Counted from the first letter of the stretch, positions 17,566 through 27,061 are shown. The stretch: DNA of 64,000 nucleotides from Pseudomonas cedrina subsp. cedrina (GCF_001983175.1 NZ_MNPW01000002.1:496001-560000); one strand, 5' to 3'. Numbers and translations are program-made. Notes: generated by a model from the letters alone, not told the origin.

Positions 17566-17895
17566 TCAGTAATCATCCCCACGTTCGGTCACGTCGCGCT
17601 CCACCGGCGCGGCGTGTGGGTCATAGCCCACCGGGAACTTGCCCTTCAACGTCCAGGCAAACGCGATGATCTCGGCAATCGTGCGGTACAGCTCTTCCGG
17701 AATGCTATCCCCCAGTTCCATGCGCGCCAGCAGCTTCACCAGCTCGGCGTTTTCGTAGATGGGCACTTCGTTTTCCCGCGCCAGCTTCAGGATCGCTTCG
17801 GCCAGGGCGTCATCGCCCTTGGCCGTCAGGGTCGGGGCTTGTTGTCCATCGTATTTAAGCGCAATCGCCTGGCGCGGTGGGTTGGCGTTGTTCAT
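17566..17895 (-). CDS. Stand-alone FlhB C-terminal (FlhB-CC) domain protein
   Basis: 109 residues corresponding only to the cytoplasmic C-terminal fragment that FlhB/YscU proteins produce by self-cleavage at NPTH. It begins MNNANPPRQAIALKYDGQQAP, where FlhB reads NPTHxAVALKYD, so NPTH is replaced by NPPR and the autocleavage residues are gone. The rest follows the family (AKGDDALAEAILKLARENEVPIYENAELVKLLARMELGDSIPEELY). No membrane domain is present. The start overlaps the stop of the upstream FliK-like gene (ATGA-type overlap), so the two are coupled. It may modulate export-gate specificity by mimicking FlhB-CC; this is inference. Confidence 0.88.
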   Translation of the reverse strand: MNNANPPRQAIALKYDGQQAPTLTAKGDDALAEAILKLARENEVPIYENAELVKLLARMELGDSIPEELYRTIAEIIAFAWTLKGKFPVGYDPHAAPVERDVTERGDDY

Positions 17896-19478
17896 GCGGT
17901 TTCATCCACCCAGCGTTGCTCCAACCCGGTTTTTGGCCCGCGTGGCGGGGTGCCGAGGTGGCAGTCGAGATCGCCGACGTTGAGGCCCGACGTCACCAGG
18001 CGTTCGCGCAGGCTGCCCAAGTGGCTTTCGATCAAGCTGGCGGTGAACGGCCGAGTGGCCCACAGCTGGCTGGACAGTTTGCCCTGGCTCAGTTGCGCCT
18101 GGACCTGCAACGGCCCCAGCGGCTCCATGTCGAAGGCCAGTTCGACACGCCAGAGCATCTGCTTGGCGTCTTTCTTTTCTTTGCGTTCGGGCTGGTCCTT
18201 GTCCGGCGCGGGTTCTTCGCGCTGGAACTTGACCTGCAATGGCACGATGTCTTGCAGGGTGCGCATGGGAATCTCCAACTGCCAAGTGGTTTGCAGGCGG
18301 CCGTCGGCGGTGGTGCCGGTCTGCTCCAGGCTCGACAACTGATGGCTCTGCAACCGCGAGATCGCCCCGGCAGCCAGGCGCAGCAGGTTTTCCAGGTCGC
18401 CTTCGCCTTCCAGCTTGCCCATCAGCCGCTCGGGCAGCGGGAAGCTGGCCGGCGCCTGCCGTGCGCTGACTTGGCCAAGGGTATTGAGCGGGCTGCGGAC
18501 AAAATTGGGCAACATCTGCGCCAGCGTGTTGGCGGCGAGGATGGCATTCAGGTTGGTGCTGACGGGCAGGGCGGGCACCAGATCGGCGACCAGGCGCAAC
18601 AAGGCGCCCTTCATGTCCAACGGCGGTACTTGCGGATTTTGCCCGGCGAGCAATTTGGCCTCGAGGAAGGCCCCGCTGTTCTGGATCACCTGGGCCAGCA
18701 CCTTGGGGTTGCTCACCTGTGCCAGGTCCGGCAACGCAGCCAGCAAGCGGTCGGCGGCGGCGCGCAGGTCGGCGGAGGTGCTGTCGCCGCGCGGCAGGTT
18801 CTGCAGTGCAGTGAACACCGCATCCAGCGAGCCTTGGCGACTTTGCTGGGTGGAGAGTTGCTGCGTGATTGCCAATTGATCCTTGAGCCCGCTCAACGGC
18901 ACGAAATTCAGGGTCTGCGCGTTCTGCACCACGGCACTGAGCAAACTGCCCACGCGCAAGGGTTGCGGGCTTTCCAGCGTCAGCGTCGCCCCGGCCAGGG
19001 CGTTATTGAGTACCGTCACCAGCGACCGGTAGATCGCCGGTTGCGCGCTGCCCTGGGGCAGCATCTGGGTGGTCAGCACCTTGGCTTGCAGCAGAGTGCC
19101 TTCCGGTATCTTGGCGGTATCGATGCGCGTGAGGGCCGCCACATTCGCGCTCAACGCCTGTTGCAGGCTGAGGGTCAGGTTGCCGGCGGGCGTCTGGCTC
19201 ACCGCCACGTTACTGCCCAGCGGCAAGGGTTGGGCGCTGCTGGCCTGCACCAGGGTCTGGCGGCCGCCTTCCAGGGTCAGCTTGAGCAACAGTTGAAACG
19301 CTTCACCGCCTTGCTTGAGGGCGATGACTTCGGCATTTGCGGTTTTCCCGGGGTCAATCAAGCCGATCTGCGGCTCCAGCAATTTGAGCAAGGCGCCTGC
19401 CGCGGGCGCGGGCGATTGTCCGGCGGCCGGCGTGGGAGGGAGCGTAGGAAGGTTGATCTCGCCGGTCATCGTGCGCAT
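17892..19478 (-). CDS. FliK-like flagellar hook-length control family protein
   Basis: About 528 residues from MRTMTGEINLP; an ATG three codons further in (MTGEINLP) is equally possible, and the frame is open further upstream. The N-terminal 400 residues are low-complexity and Gln/Leu/Ala-rich. The C-terminal part is a Flg_hook domain (LWRVELAFDMEPLGPLQVQAQLSQGKLSSQLWATRPFTASLIESHLGSLRERL), which in FliK contacts FlhB-CC to switch secretion specificity. It is coupled to a stand-alone FlhB-CC gene and sits beside ccmA, far from any other flagellar gene here. It may therefore be a second FliK paralogue rather than the hook ruler. Confidence 0.85.
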   Translation of the reverse strand: MRTMTGEINLPTLPPTPAAGQSPAPAAGALLKLLEPQIGLIDPGKTANAEVIALKQGGEAFQLLLKLTLEGGRQTLVQASSAQPLPLGSNVAVSQTPAGNLTLSLQQALSANVAALTRIDTAKIPEGTLLQAKVLTTQMLPQGSAQPAIYRSLVTVLNNALAGATLTLESPQPLRVGSLLSAVVQNAQTLNFVPLSGLKDQLAITQQLSTQQSRQGSLDAVFTALQNLPRGDSTSADLRAAADRLLAALPDLAQVSNPKVLAQVIQNSGAFLEAKLLAGQNPQVPPLDMKGALLRLVADLVPALPVSTNLNAILAANTLAQMLPNFVRSPLNTLGQVSARQAPASFPLPERLMGKLEGEGDLENLLRLAAGAISRLQSHQLSSLEQTGTTADGRLQTTWQLEIPMRTLQDIVPLQVKFQREEPAPDKDQPERKEKKDAKQMLWRVELAFDMEPLGPLQVQAQLSQGKLSSQLWATRPFTASLIESHLGSLRERLVTSGLNVGDLDCHLGTPPRGPKTGLEQRWVDETA

Positions 19479-19521
19479 CGTCTCTGGGGAAATTGCCCTC
19501 TTTAGCGTAGGGCATCGCATG

Positions 19522-19527
19522 TATAAT
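19522..19527 (+). promoter_or_regulatory. Candidate -10 element of the ccm operon promoter
   Basis: TATAAT lies about 140 bases upstream of ccmA in the divergent fliK-like/ccmA gap. No good -35 hexamer is visible at the right distance (CTCTTT at 18 bases). Confidence 0.35.
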
Positions 19528-19669
19528 GCCGCCGGTCTGCAAAGAGAGCGCTAAAAACCTCACAACTATTTGATCCAGCTCTCTAAAATCGGTCGCCAAA
19601 GCCGTTATTGTGCTTCTTTCTATAACGGCCGCTGCACCGCCGACTTGAACCGTAAAGGCCCGCGATCTC

Positions 19670-20305
19670 TTGACCAGCCCTCTTCTTGAAGCCGTAGCGC
19701 TCTCCTGTGAACGCGACTTGCGCCTGCTGTTCGAGCATCTCGAGCTGCGGCTGGCCGGCGGCGACATGGTGCAAGTCAGCGGCCCCAACGGCAGCGGCAA
19801 AACCAGCTTGCTGCGCCTGCTGGCCGGGTTGATGCAGCCGACGGCCGGTGAGGTTCGACTCAACGGCAAGCCCCTCGACCAACAGCGCACGGAACTTGCG
19901 CGCAACCTGATCTGGATCGGCCACGCCGCCGGTATCAAGGACGTGCTGAGCGCCGAAGAGAACCTCAGTTGGCTCGGCGCCCTGCATCATCGCGCGTCCC
20001 GTGATGCCATCTGGCAGGCCCTCGCCGCCGTCGGCCTCAAGGGTTTCGAGGACGTCCCCTGCCACACCCTGTCCGCCGGCCAACAGCGCCGCGTGGCCCT
20101 GGCGCGTTTGTACTTGCCGGGACCGCCGCTGTGGATTCTCGACGAACCTTTCACGGCCCTCGACAAACACGGCGTCGCCCAGTTGGAAGAACATTTGGCC
20201 CGACACTGCGAGCAGGGCGGCCTGGTGGTGCTTACCACCCACCACACCCTGGCCCGCGTGCCCGCCGGTTACCGTGACCTGGACCTGGGGCGGTGGTTGC
20301 CGTGA
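19670..20305 (+). CDS. ccmA: Heme exporter ATP-binding protein CcmA
   Basis: 211 residues, ABC ATPase of the CcmABCD complex that releases holo-CcmE during cytochrome c maturation. Walker A is GPNGSGKTS, the signature is LSAGQQRR, Walker B is [12 protein letters not shown], and the H-loop is TTHH. The start is a TTG at 19670; there is no suitable upstream ATG. It is the first gene of the ccmABCDEFGHI operon, and its end overlaps ccmB. Confidence 0.93.
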   Translation: MTSPLLEAVALSCERDLRLLFEHLELRLAGGDMVQVSGPNGSGKTSLLRLLAGLMQPTAGEVRLNGKPLDQQRTELARNLIWIGHAAGIKDVLSAEENLSWLGALHHRASRDAIWQALAAVGLKGFEDVPCHTLSAGQQRRVALARLYLPGPPLWILDEPFTALDKHGVAQLEEHLARHCEQGGLVVLTTHHTLARVPAGYRDLDLGRWLP

Positions 20306-20970
20306 GTGTGTTCGGTCTGTTGGTTGCCCGTGAGGCCCGCCTGCTGTGTCGTCGCCCGGCCGAGTTGGCCAACCCGCTGGTATTCTTTGCCATCGTGATT
20401 GCGTTGTTCCCGTTGGCGGTGGGGCCGGAGACCAAACTGTTGCAAACCTTGTCTCCTGGACTGGTGTGGGTCGCGGCGCTGTTATCGGTATTGCTCTCGC
20501 TGGACGGGCTGTTTCGCAGCGATTTCGAAGACGGTTCCCTCGAACAGTGGGTCCTTTCGCCGCACCCCCTGCCACTTCTGGTACTGGCCAAGGTACTGGC
20601 ACACTGGGCTTTTTCCGGGCTGGCGCTGGTGCTGCTCTCGCCGTTGCTGGCGATGATGCTAGGGTTGCCCACCGAGTGCCTGCCGGTGTTGCTCCTGTCG
20701 TTGCTGCTCGGCACGCCCACCCTGAGCCTGCTGGGCGCGGTGGGTGCGGCATTGACCGTGGGTTTGAAGCGCGGTGGCCTGCTGCTGGCCCTGCTGATCT
20801 TGCCTTTGTATATCCCGGTGTTGATCCTGGGCAGCGGCGCTTTGCAAGCCGCGCTCATGGGCATGCCGGCGACCGGTTACCTCCTGTGGCTTGGTAGCCT
20901 GACCGCCCTGGCGGTAACCCTGACACCCTTTGCTATAGCGGCCGGCCTGAAGATCAGCGTCGGCGAATAA
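20302..20970 (+). CDS. ccmB: Heme exporter protein CcmB
   Basis: 222 residues from the GTG overlapping ccmA's TGA (GTGA). Six transmembrane segments; the ABC permease partner of CcmA. Family features include the N-terminal [20 protein letters not shown] and the [21 protein letters not shown] loop between helices 2 and 3. Confidence 0.93.
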   Translation: MSVFGLLVAREARLLCRRPAELANPLVFFAIVIALFPLAVGPETKLLQTLSPGLVWVAALLSVLLSLDGLFRSDFEDGSLEQWVLSPHPLPLLVLAKVLAHWAFSGLALVLLSPLLAMMLGLPTECLPVLLLSLLLGTPTLSLLGAVGAALTVGLKRGGLLLALLILPLYIPVLILGSGALQAALMGMPATGYLLWLGSLTALAVTLTPFAIAAGLKISVGE

Positions 20971-20976
20971 TGAGGT

Positions 20977-21034
20977 CTGACCAAGCGTTATGTCTGGTCA
21001 GTAAAGACCCTAGGCTTCTTGCAACGACAAGAAG
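20977..21034 (+). other. Two small hairpins in the ccmB-ccmC gap
   Basis: CTGACCA/TGGTCAG (20977-21001) and CTTCTTG/CAAGAAG (21015-21034) are perfect 7-bp inverted repeats. They occupy the only sizeable gap inside the otherwise overlapping ccm operon. Neither has a U-tract; a processing or translational role is possible. Confidence 0.45.
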
Positions 21035-21054
21035 CACCCGTGATGGAAACAGCA

Positions 21055-21810
21055 ATGAACTGGACCTGGTTTCACAAGCTCGGCTCGCCCAAATGGTTCT
21101 ACGGCATCAGTGGCAGGCTGCTGCCGTGGTTGAGTGTCGCCGCGATGTTGCTGATCGGCATCGGCCTGGTCTGGGGTCTGGCCTTTGCGCCGCCGGACTA
21201 CCAGCAAGGCAACAGCTTTCGCATCATCTATATCCACGTGCCCGCCGCGATGCTGGCCCAGTCCTGCTACGTGATGCTGGCGGTGTGCGGTGTCGTCGGC
21301 CTGGTGTGGAAGATGAAGCTCGCGGACGTCGCCCTGCAGTGCGCCGCGCCCATCGGTGCGTGGATGACCGCCGTGGCGCTGGTCACCGGTGCGATCTGGG
21401 GCAAGCCCACCTGGGGTTCGTGGTGGGTGTGGGATGCGCGACTAACGTCCATGCTGATCCTGCTGTTCCTGTACTTCGGTCTGATTGCCCTGGGCAACGC
21501 AATCAGCAATCGTGACAGCGCCGCCAAGGCCTGCGCGGTGCTGGCGATTGTCGGTGTGATCAACATCCCGATCATCAAGTACTCGGTGGAGTGGTGGAAC
21601 ACCCTGCACCAGGGCGCCACCTTCACCCTCACCGAAAAACCGGCGATGCCCGTGGAGATGTGGGCGCCGCTGCTGCTGATGGTGCTGGGGTTCTATTGCT
21701 TCTTCGGCGCCGTGCTGCTGATGCGCATGCGCCTCGAAGTGCTCAAGCGTGAAGCCCGCGCCAGCTGGGTCAAGGCCGAAGTGCAAAACAGCCTGGGGGC
21801 GCGCGCATGA
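21055..21810 (+). CDS. ccmC: Heme exporter/heme-handling protein CcmC
   Basis: 251 residues from [16 protein letters not shown], with GGAAAC upstream; an ATG four codons earlier (METAMNW) is possible. Six transmembrane helices and the tryptophan-rich heme-binding [14 protein letters not shown] motif between periplasmic histidines (IYIHVPAAM and NTLHQGAT). CcmC delivers heme to CcmE. Its stop overlaps the ccmD start. Confidence 0.94.
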   Translation: MNWTWFHKLGSPKWFYGISGRLLPWLSVAAMLLIGIGLVWGLAFAPPDYQQGNSFRIIYIHVPAAMLAQSCYVMLAVCGVVGLVWKMKLADVALQCAAPIGAWMTAVALVTGAIWGKPTWGSWWVWDARLTSMLILLFLYFGLIALGNAISNRDSAAKACAVLAIVGVINIPIIKYSVEWWNTLHQGATFTLTEKPAMPVEMWAPLLLMVLGFYCFFGAVLLMRMRLEVLKREARASWVKAEVQNSLGARA

Positions 21811-21983
21811 GTTTTGCGTCTTTCAGCGAATTTATCGCCATGGGCCATCACGGCCTGTATGTCTGGACGGCCTACGGCATCTGCCTGGCGGTGCTGGCCC
21901 TCAACGTCGCCGCGCCGATCCTGGCCCGCAAGCGTTACCTGCAACAAGAGGCGCGTCGTCTGCGCCGGGAGACCGAAAAGTGA
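21807..21983 (+). CDS. ccmD: Heme exporter protein CcmD
   Basis: 58 residues ([20 protein letters not shown]...). A single transmembrane helix with an N-terminal [13 protein letters not shown] signature and a basic cytoplasmic tail ([15 protein letters not shown]). CcmD stabilises the CcmABC-CcmE complex. It overlaps ccmC by ATGA and ccmE by GTGA. Confidence 0.93.
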   Translation: MSFASFSEFIAMGHHGLYVWTAYGICLAVLALNVAAPILARKRYLQQEARRLRRETEK

Positions 21984-22447
21984 ATCCGCTGCGTAGAAAG
22001 CGTCTGTTGATCATCCTTGCCATCCTGGCCGGCGTCGGCATCGCCGTGGCCCTGGCCTTGAGCGCCTTGCAGCAGAACATCAACCTGTTCTACACCCCGA
22101 CCCAGATCGCTAACGGCGAAGCGCCCGTCGATACGCGCATCCGCGCCGGCGGCATGGTGGAGAAGGGCTCCTTGAAGCGCTCCGGCGATTCCCTGGACGT
22201 GACCTTCGTGGTCACCGACTTCAGCAAATCCGTGACCATCACCTACCGTGGCATCCTCCCGGACCTGTTCCGCGAAGGCCAGGGCATCGTCGCCCTGGGC
22301 AAGCTCAACGCCGACGGTGTGGTGGTGGCCGATGAGGTCCTGGCCAAGCACGATGAAAAATACATGCCGCCGGAAGTGACCAAGGCTTTGAAAGACAGCG
22401 GCCAATCCGCTCCTGGCTTAAATTCAAAGCCTGCGAAGGAGGGCTAA
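21980..22447 (+). CDS. ccmE: Cytochrome c-type biogenesis heme chaperone CcmE
   Basis: 155 residues from GTG 21980 ([13 protein letters not shown]); the longer frame overlaps ccmD and is discarded. One N-terminal membrane anchor followed by the periplasmic OB-fold. The heme-binding histidine is in [13 protein letters not shown], the classical HxxxY type. It carries heme from CcmC to the CcmF/H ligase. Confidence 0.94.
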   Translation: MNPLRRKRLLIILAILAGVGIAVALALSALQQNINLFYTPTQIANGEAPVDTRIRAGGMVEKGSLKRSGDSLDVTFVVTDFSKSVTITYRGILPDLFREGQGIVALGKLNADGVVVADEVLAKHDEKYMPPEVTKALKDSGQSAPGLNSKPAKEG

Positions 22448-22450
22448 GTG

Positions 22451-24439
22451 ATGACGTCCGCACTGTTCATTCCGGAACTGGGCCAGTTGGCGATGATCCT
22501 CGCCCTGTGCTTCGCCATGGTCCAGGCCGTGGTGCCGTTGCTCGGCGCCTGGCGCGGCGACCGCCTGTGGATGAGCCTGGCGCAGCCGGCCGCCTGGGGC
22601 CAGTTCGCCTTTTTGCTGTTCGCGTTCGGTTGCCTGACCTACGCCTTCATGACCGACGATTTTTCCGTCGCCTATGTTGCCAATAACTCCAACAGCGCCT
22701 TGCCCTGGTACTACAAGTTCAGCGCCGTGTGGGGCGCCCACGAAGGCTCGTTGCTGCTGTGGGCGCTGATCCTCGGCGGCTGGACCTTCGCCGTGTCGGT
22801 GTTCTCGCGGCAACTGCCGCAAGTCATGTTGGCCCGTGTGCTGGCGGTGATGGGCATGATCAGCATCGGCTTCCTGCTGTTCCTGATCATGACCTCCAAC
22901 CCGTTCAGCCGCATCCTGCCGCAGATCCCGGTGGACGGTCACGACCTCAACCCGCTGCTTCAGGACATCGGCCTGATCGTGCACCCGCCGATGCTTTATA
23001 TGGGGTACGTGGGGTTCTCGGTGGCATTCGCCTTTGCCATCGCCGCCTTGCTCGGCGGGCGCCTGGATGCGGCCTGGGCGCGCTGGTCGCGGCCATGGAC
23101 CATCGTCGCCTGGGCGTTCCTCGGCATCGGTATTACCTTGGGCTCGTGGTGGGCCTACTACGAACTCGGCTGGGGCGGCTGGTGGTTCTGGGACCCGGTG
23201 GAAAACGCCTCCTTCATGCCCTGGCTGGTCGGCACCGCCTTGATTCACTCGCTGGCCGTCACCGAAAAGCGCGGCGTGTTCAAGAGCTGGACCGTGCTGC
23301 TGGCCATCGCCGCGTTTTCCCTCAGCCTGCTCGGCACTTTCCTTGTACGTTCGGGCGTGTTGACGTCGGTGCATGCGTTTGCCTCTGATCCTGCGCGCGG
23401 CGTGTTCATCCTGATCTTCCTGCTGTTTGTGGTCGGCGGCTCGCTGACGTTGTTCGCGTTGCGCGCGCCAGTGGTCAAGAGCCAGGTCGGCTTCAACCTG
23501 TGGTCGCGGGAAACCCTGCTGCTGGGTAACAACCTGGTGCTGGTGGTGGCGGCGTCGATGATCCTGCTCGGTACCCTGTATCCGCTGGTGCTGGATGCCT
23601 TGAGCGGCGCCAAATTGTCCGTCGGCCCGCCGTACTTCAACGCGCTGTTTATTCCGTTGATGGGCCTGTTGATGGTGGTGATGGCCGTCGGCATGCTGGT
23701 GCGCTGGAAAGACACCCCGGTCAAATGGCTGGCGGGCATGCTGATGCCGGTGTTGTTGGGCAGCGTGGCCCTGGCGGTGATCGCAGGTGTCGCCTATGGC
23801 GACTTCAATTGGGCGGTGCTCGCTACCTTCCTGCTCGCGGCCTGGGTGTTGCTGGCCGGCGTGCGCGATATCGCCGACAAGACCCGCCACAAAGGCCTGC
23901 TCAAAGGTCTGCCGACTTTGACCCGCAGTTATTGGGGCATGCAGATCGCGCATCTCGGCATCGCCGTGTGCGCCCTGGGCGTGGTGCTCTCCAGCCAGAA
24001 CAGCGCCGAGCGCGACCTGCGCCTGGCGCCTGGCGAGTCCATGGACCTGGGCGGTTACCAATTCATCTTCGACGGCGCCAGGCACTTCGAAGGGCCCAAC
24101 TTCACATCCGACAAAGGCACGGTGCGCGTCGTGCGCAACGGTAAGGAAATCGCCGTGCTGCACCCGGAAAAACGCCTGTACACCGTACAGAGCTCGATGA
24201 TGACTGAAGCGGGTATCGACGCAGGCTTCACCCGTGACCTCTACGTGGCCCTGGGTGAACCCCTGGGCGAGGGGGCGTGGGCGGTGCGGGTGCATGTGAA
24301 GCCGTTCGTGCGCTGGATCTGGTTTGGCGGTTTGCTTACCGGCTTTGGTGGTTTGCTGGCCGCGCTGGATCGGCGCTACCGGGTCAAGGTCAAGAGCCGG
24401 GTGCGTGAAGCCCTCGGCCTGCAAGGAGCGGCGGTATGA
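22451..24439 (+). CDS. ccmF: Heme lyase subunit CcmF
   Basis: 662 residues from ATG 22451, with a GTG one codon upstream as alternative. About 14-15 transmembrane helices and the WWFWDPVENASFMPWL tryptophan-rich heme-binding motif near residue 235, with the large C-terminal periplasmic loop typical of CcmF. It attaches heme to apocytochrome c with CcmH and CcmI. It overlaps ccmG by ATGA. Confidence 0.95.
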   Translation: MTSALFIPELGQLAMILALCFAMVQAVVPLLGAWRGDRLWMSLAQPAAWGQFAFLLFAFGCLTYAFMTDDFSVAYVANNSNSALPWYYKFSAVWGAHEGSLLLWALILGGWTFAVSVFSRQLPQVMLARVLAVMGMISIGFLLFLIMTSNPFSRILPQIPVDGHDLNPLLQDIGLIVHPPMLYMGYVGFSVAFAFAIAALLGGRLDAAWARWSRPWTIVAWAFLGIGITLGSWWAYYELGWGGWWFWDPVENASFMPWLVGTALIHSLAVTEKRGVFKSWTVLLAIAAFSLSLLGTFLVRSGVLTSVHAFASDPARGVFILIFLLFVVGGSLTLFALRAPVVKSQVGFNLWSRETLLLGNNLVLVVAASMILLGTLYPLVLDALSGAKLSVGPPYFNALFIPLMGLLMVVMAVGMLVRWKDTPVKWLAGMLMPVLLGSVALAVIAGVAYGDFNWAVLATFLLAAWVLLAGVRDIADKTRHKGLLKGLPTLTRSYWGMQIAHLGIAVCALGVVLSSQNSAERDLRLAPGESMDLGGYQFIFDGARHFEGPNFTSDKGTVRVVRNGKEIAVLHPEKRLYTVQSSMMTEAGIDAGFTRDLYVALGEPLGEGAWAVRVHVKPFVRWIWFGGLLTGFGGLLAALDRRYRVKVKSRVREALGLQGAAV

Positions 24440-24972
24440 AGCGTTGGTTGATGGTCGTGCCGCTGGCGCTGTTTCTGGTGGTGGCGGTCTTTCTGTATCG
24501 CGGTCTTTACCTGGACCCGGCCGAGTTGCCTTCGGCAATGATCGGCAAGCCGTTCCCGGCGTTTTCCCTGCCGACGGTGCAGGGCGACAAGACCGTGACC
24601 GAGGCCGACCTGCGTGGCAAACCGGCGCTGGTCAATGTGTGGGGCACCTGGTGCATCTCCTGTCGCGTCGAGCACCCGGTGCTGAACAAGCTGGCCGAAA
24701 AGGGCGTGGTGATCTACGGCATCAACTACAAGGATGACAACGCGGCGGCCTTGAAGTGGCTGGCCGAGTTCCACAACCCGTATCAACTGGATATCCGCGA
24801 TGAAGACGGCAACCTCGGCCTGAATCTCGGCGTCTATGGCGCGCCGGAAACCTTCTTTATCGATGCCAAGGGCGTGATCCGCGACAAGTATGTCGGTGTG
24901 ATCGACGAGGCCGTATGGCGCGAACAACTGGCCGCCAAGTACCAGGCGCTGGTCGATGAGGCCACGCCATGA
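24436..24972 (+). CDS. ccmG: Thiol:disulfide interchange protein CcmG/DsbE
   Basis: 178 residues with an N-terminal signal anchor and a periplasmic thioredoxin fold. The active site is WGTWCISCRVEHP (WCxxC), with the family GINYKDDNAAALKWL segment and cis-Pro region YGAPETFFID. It keeps the apocytochrome CxxCH cysteines reduced. It overlaps ccmH by ATGA. Confidence 0.95.
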   Translation: MKRWLMVVPLALFLVVAVFLYRGLYLDPAELPSAMIGKPFPAFSLPTVQGDKTVTEADLRGKPALVNVWGTWCISCRVEHPVLNKLAEKGVVIYGINYKDDNAAALKWLAEFHNPYQLDIRDEDGNLGLNLGVYGAPETFFIDAKGVIRDKYVGVIDEAVWREQLAAKYQALVDEATP

Positions 24973-25442
24973 AGCGTCTGCTCGCCGCTGCGGTGCTGGC
25001 GCTGGGATTGACCGGCGTGGCCCAGGCCGCCATCGACACCTACGAATTCGCCAACGACGCCGAGCGTCAGCGCTTTCGCGACCTGACCAAGGAACTGCGC
25101 TGCCCCAAGTGCCAGAACCAGGACATCGCCGACTCCAATGCGCCCATCGCCACCGACCTGCGCCGGGAAATCTTCCGCATGCTGGGGGAGGGCAAGGACG
25201 ACCAGCAGATCATCGATTTCATGGTCGACCGCTACGGTGATTTCGTGCGCTACAAACCGGCCCTCACCGGCAAGACCGCGTTGCTCTGGTTCGGCCCCGC
25301 CGGGTTGCTGCTGGCCGGCGTGGTGGTGATGGCGGTGATTGTGCGCCGCCGCCGCGCCGCGCCTGCCGATGGCGCCGACGCGCTGTCCCCTGAAGAGCGT
25401 AAACGCCTCGACCAATTGCTGGACACCAAGACTGATGATTGA
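24969..25442 (+). CDS. ccmH: Cytochrome c-type biogenesis protein CcmH
   Basis: 157 residues: signal peptide ([20 protein letters not shown]), periplasmic three-helix domain with the redox [17 protein letters not shown] motif (CxxC) and a C-terminal transmembrane helix ([21 protein letters not shown]). This is the short form; the TPR part found in E. coli CcmH is the separate downstream ccmI gene, overlapped by eight bases. Confidence 0.95.
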   Translation: MKRLLAAAVLALGLTGVAQAAIDTYEFANDAERQRFRDLTKELRCPKCQNQDIADSNAPIATDLRREIFRMLGEGKDDQQIIDFMVDRYGDFVRYKPALTGKTALLWFGPAGLLLAGVVVMAVIVRRRRAAPADGADALSPEERKRLDQLLDTKTDD

Positions 25443-26619
25443 TTTCTGGCTCGCAGCCGGCTTGCTGCTTCTGATTGCCCTGAGTTTCCTGCTGATCCCC
25501 GTACTGCGTGGCCGCCGTGCCCAGCGCGAAGAAGACCGCACCGCGCTGAACGTGGCGCTCTACCAGGAGCGCGTCGCCGAGCTGCAAGTGCAGCAGGACG
25601 AAGGCGTGCTGAATGCCGCGCAACTCGACAGCGGCCGCGCCGAAGCGGCCCGTGAATTGCTGGCCGATACCGAAGGCGTGGAAAAACCCCGCGAATCGCG
25701 CCTGGGCAAACCGCTGCCCCTGCTCGCTGCCGTGCTGGTCCCCGTGCTTGGCCTCGGCCTGTACCTGCACTTCGGCGCCAGCGACAAGGTCGAGCTGACC
25801 CGCGAATTCTCCCAGCCGCCGGTGTCCATGCAAGACATGACCCAGCGCCTGGAGCGCGCCGCCGTGGCCCAGCCGGATTCGGCCGAAGGCCTGTACTTCC
25901 TCGGCCGCGCTTATATGGCCCAGGATCGTCCGGCTGATGCCGCCAAAGTTTTCGAACGGACCGTGGCCTTGGCCGGCCGCCAGCCGGAACTGCTCGGCCA
26001 GTGGGCCCAGGCGCAGTACTTTGCCGACAACAAACAGTGGTCGCCCAAGGTCCAGGCGTTGACCGACGAGGCGTTGAAGCTCGATCCCAAGGAAGTCACC
26101 AGCCTCGGGCTGCTGGGGATCGCAGCCTTTGAAGGCCAGCGTTACCAGGAGGCGATCGACTACTGGAGCCGCCTGCTGGCGCAACTGCCAGCGCAGGACA
26201 ACTCCCGTGCGGCACTGCAGGGCGGCATTGATCGCGCTGCGCAAAAGCTCAAGGAGAGCGGTGGCACTGTCGCGCAAAAAGCCGTGATGAAAGTGCGTGT
26301 AGATTTATCCGCCGAGGTCAAAGCCAAAGCCCTGCCCACCGACAGCGTATTCATCTTCGCCCGCGCCGTGAACGGCCCGCCGGCGCCGCTGGCGGCCAAG
26401 CGCGTCACAGTCGCCGAGCTGCCGGTCACCGTCGAACTGGGCGATGCCGACGCGATGATGCCGCAGTTGAAACTGTCCAACTTCCCCGAAGTCCAACTGG
26501 TTGCACGCATATCCCGGGCCGGTCAGCCGACCACGGGCGAGTGGATCGGCCGCAGCCAACCTGTGGCCAGCAGCACCACCGCGCTGCAGCAACTGACCAT
26601 CGACACTCCGGACAAGTAA
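25435..26619 (+). CDS. ccmI: Cytochrome c-type biogenesis protein CcmI (TPR)
   Basis: 394 residues from ATG 25435, which overlaps the end of ccmH. Two transmembrane helices (about 3-23 and 95-115), then a periplasmic TPR region ([32 protein letters not shown], and [25 protein letters not shown]) and a C-terminal beta-rich domain ([30 protein letters not shown]). CcmI binds the apocytochrome C-terminus and presents it to CcmF/H. Confidence 0.93.
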   Translation: MIDFWLAAGLLLLIALSFLLIPVLRGRRAQREEDRTALNVALYQERVAELQVQQDEGVLNAAQLDSGRAEAARELLADTEGVEKPRESRLGKPLPLLAAVLVPVLGLGLYLHFGASDKVELTREFSQPPVSMQDMTQRLERAAVAQPDSAEGLYFLGRAYMAQDRPADAAKVFERTVALAGRQPELLGQWAQAQYFADNKQWSPKVQALTDEALKLDPKEVTSLGLLGIAAFEGQRYQEAIDYWSRLLAQLPAQDNSRAALQGGIDRAAQKLKESGGTVAQKAVMKVRVDLSAEVKAKALPTDSVFIFARAVNGPPAPLAAKRVTVAELPVTVELGDADAMMPQLKLSNFPEVQLVARISRAGQPTTGEWIGRSQPVASSTTALQQLTIDTPDK

Positions 26620-26635
26620 TTTCGAGGAAACGCCC

Positions 26636-27031
26636 ATGACCGCATTTGCACGCATCACCCTGCTCAGCCTGGTACTGGGCCTGAGCGCCTGTGCGGTCCA
26701 CCGCCCACCTCCGGGGCCCACCGGCCCGACCATCCCGCCCTCGGGCCCTTCGACCCAGCCCAGCACCAAACCCTCCGGCCCGGTGACCCCGCCGCCGAAG
26801 CCGCTGCCGAGTAAGTCCGCGACCTTCGCCCCACCACCGGGCGCGGCCAGCCACTGGGACGGCAAGATGCAGGTGTATGTGCTCGACGACCAGCCCGATA
26901 CGTTCTACCGCCAGCGCACGTACTACCGCTGGAGCAACGGCTGGAGCCGTTCGATCAGCCCCAACGGGCCGTGGGAAGAAACCGACGTGCAGGGCGTGCC
27001 ACCGGGGCTGAGCAAGCAGTACGCGCAATGA
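26636..27031 (+). CDS. Proline-rich lipoprotein at the end of the ccm operon
   Basis: 131 residues. Signal peptide ends in a lipobox (LGLSAC), then a Pro/Gly/Ser/Thr-rich linker of about 50 residues and a compact aromatic domain (MQVYVLDDQPDTFYRQRTYYRWSNGWSRSISPNGPWEETDVQGVPPGL). GAGGA ribosome binding site seven bases before the ATG. It lies 16 bases after ccmI and before the operon terminator, so it is cotranscribed with ccm, but I do not recognise a function. Confidence 0.8.
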   Translation: MTAFARITLLSLVLGLSACAVHRPPPGPTGPTIPPSGPSTQPSTKPSGPVTPPPKPLPSKSATFAPPPGAASHWDGKMQVYVLDDQPDTFYRQRTYYRWSNGWSRSISPNGPWEETDVQGVPPGLSKQYAQ

Positions 27032-27032
27032 C

Positions 27033-27061
27033 AAAAGGCGACCTTCGGGTCGCCTTTTTTC
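27033..27061 (+). terminator. Rho-independent terminator of the ccm operon
   Basis: An 11-bp stem (AAAAGGCGACC) with UUCG tetraloop and a run of six T. It begins one base after the lipoprotein stop codon. Confidence 0.95.

Noticed and set aside
22424..24538. 704-codon antisense frame over ccmF
   Set aside because: His/Gln/Arg-rich nonsense translation opposite a clear CcmF with the WWFWDPVENASFMPW motif.
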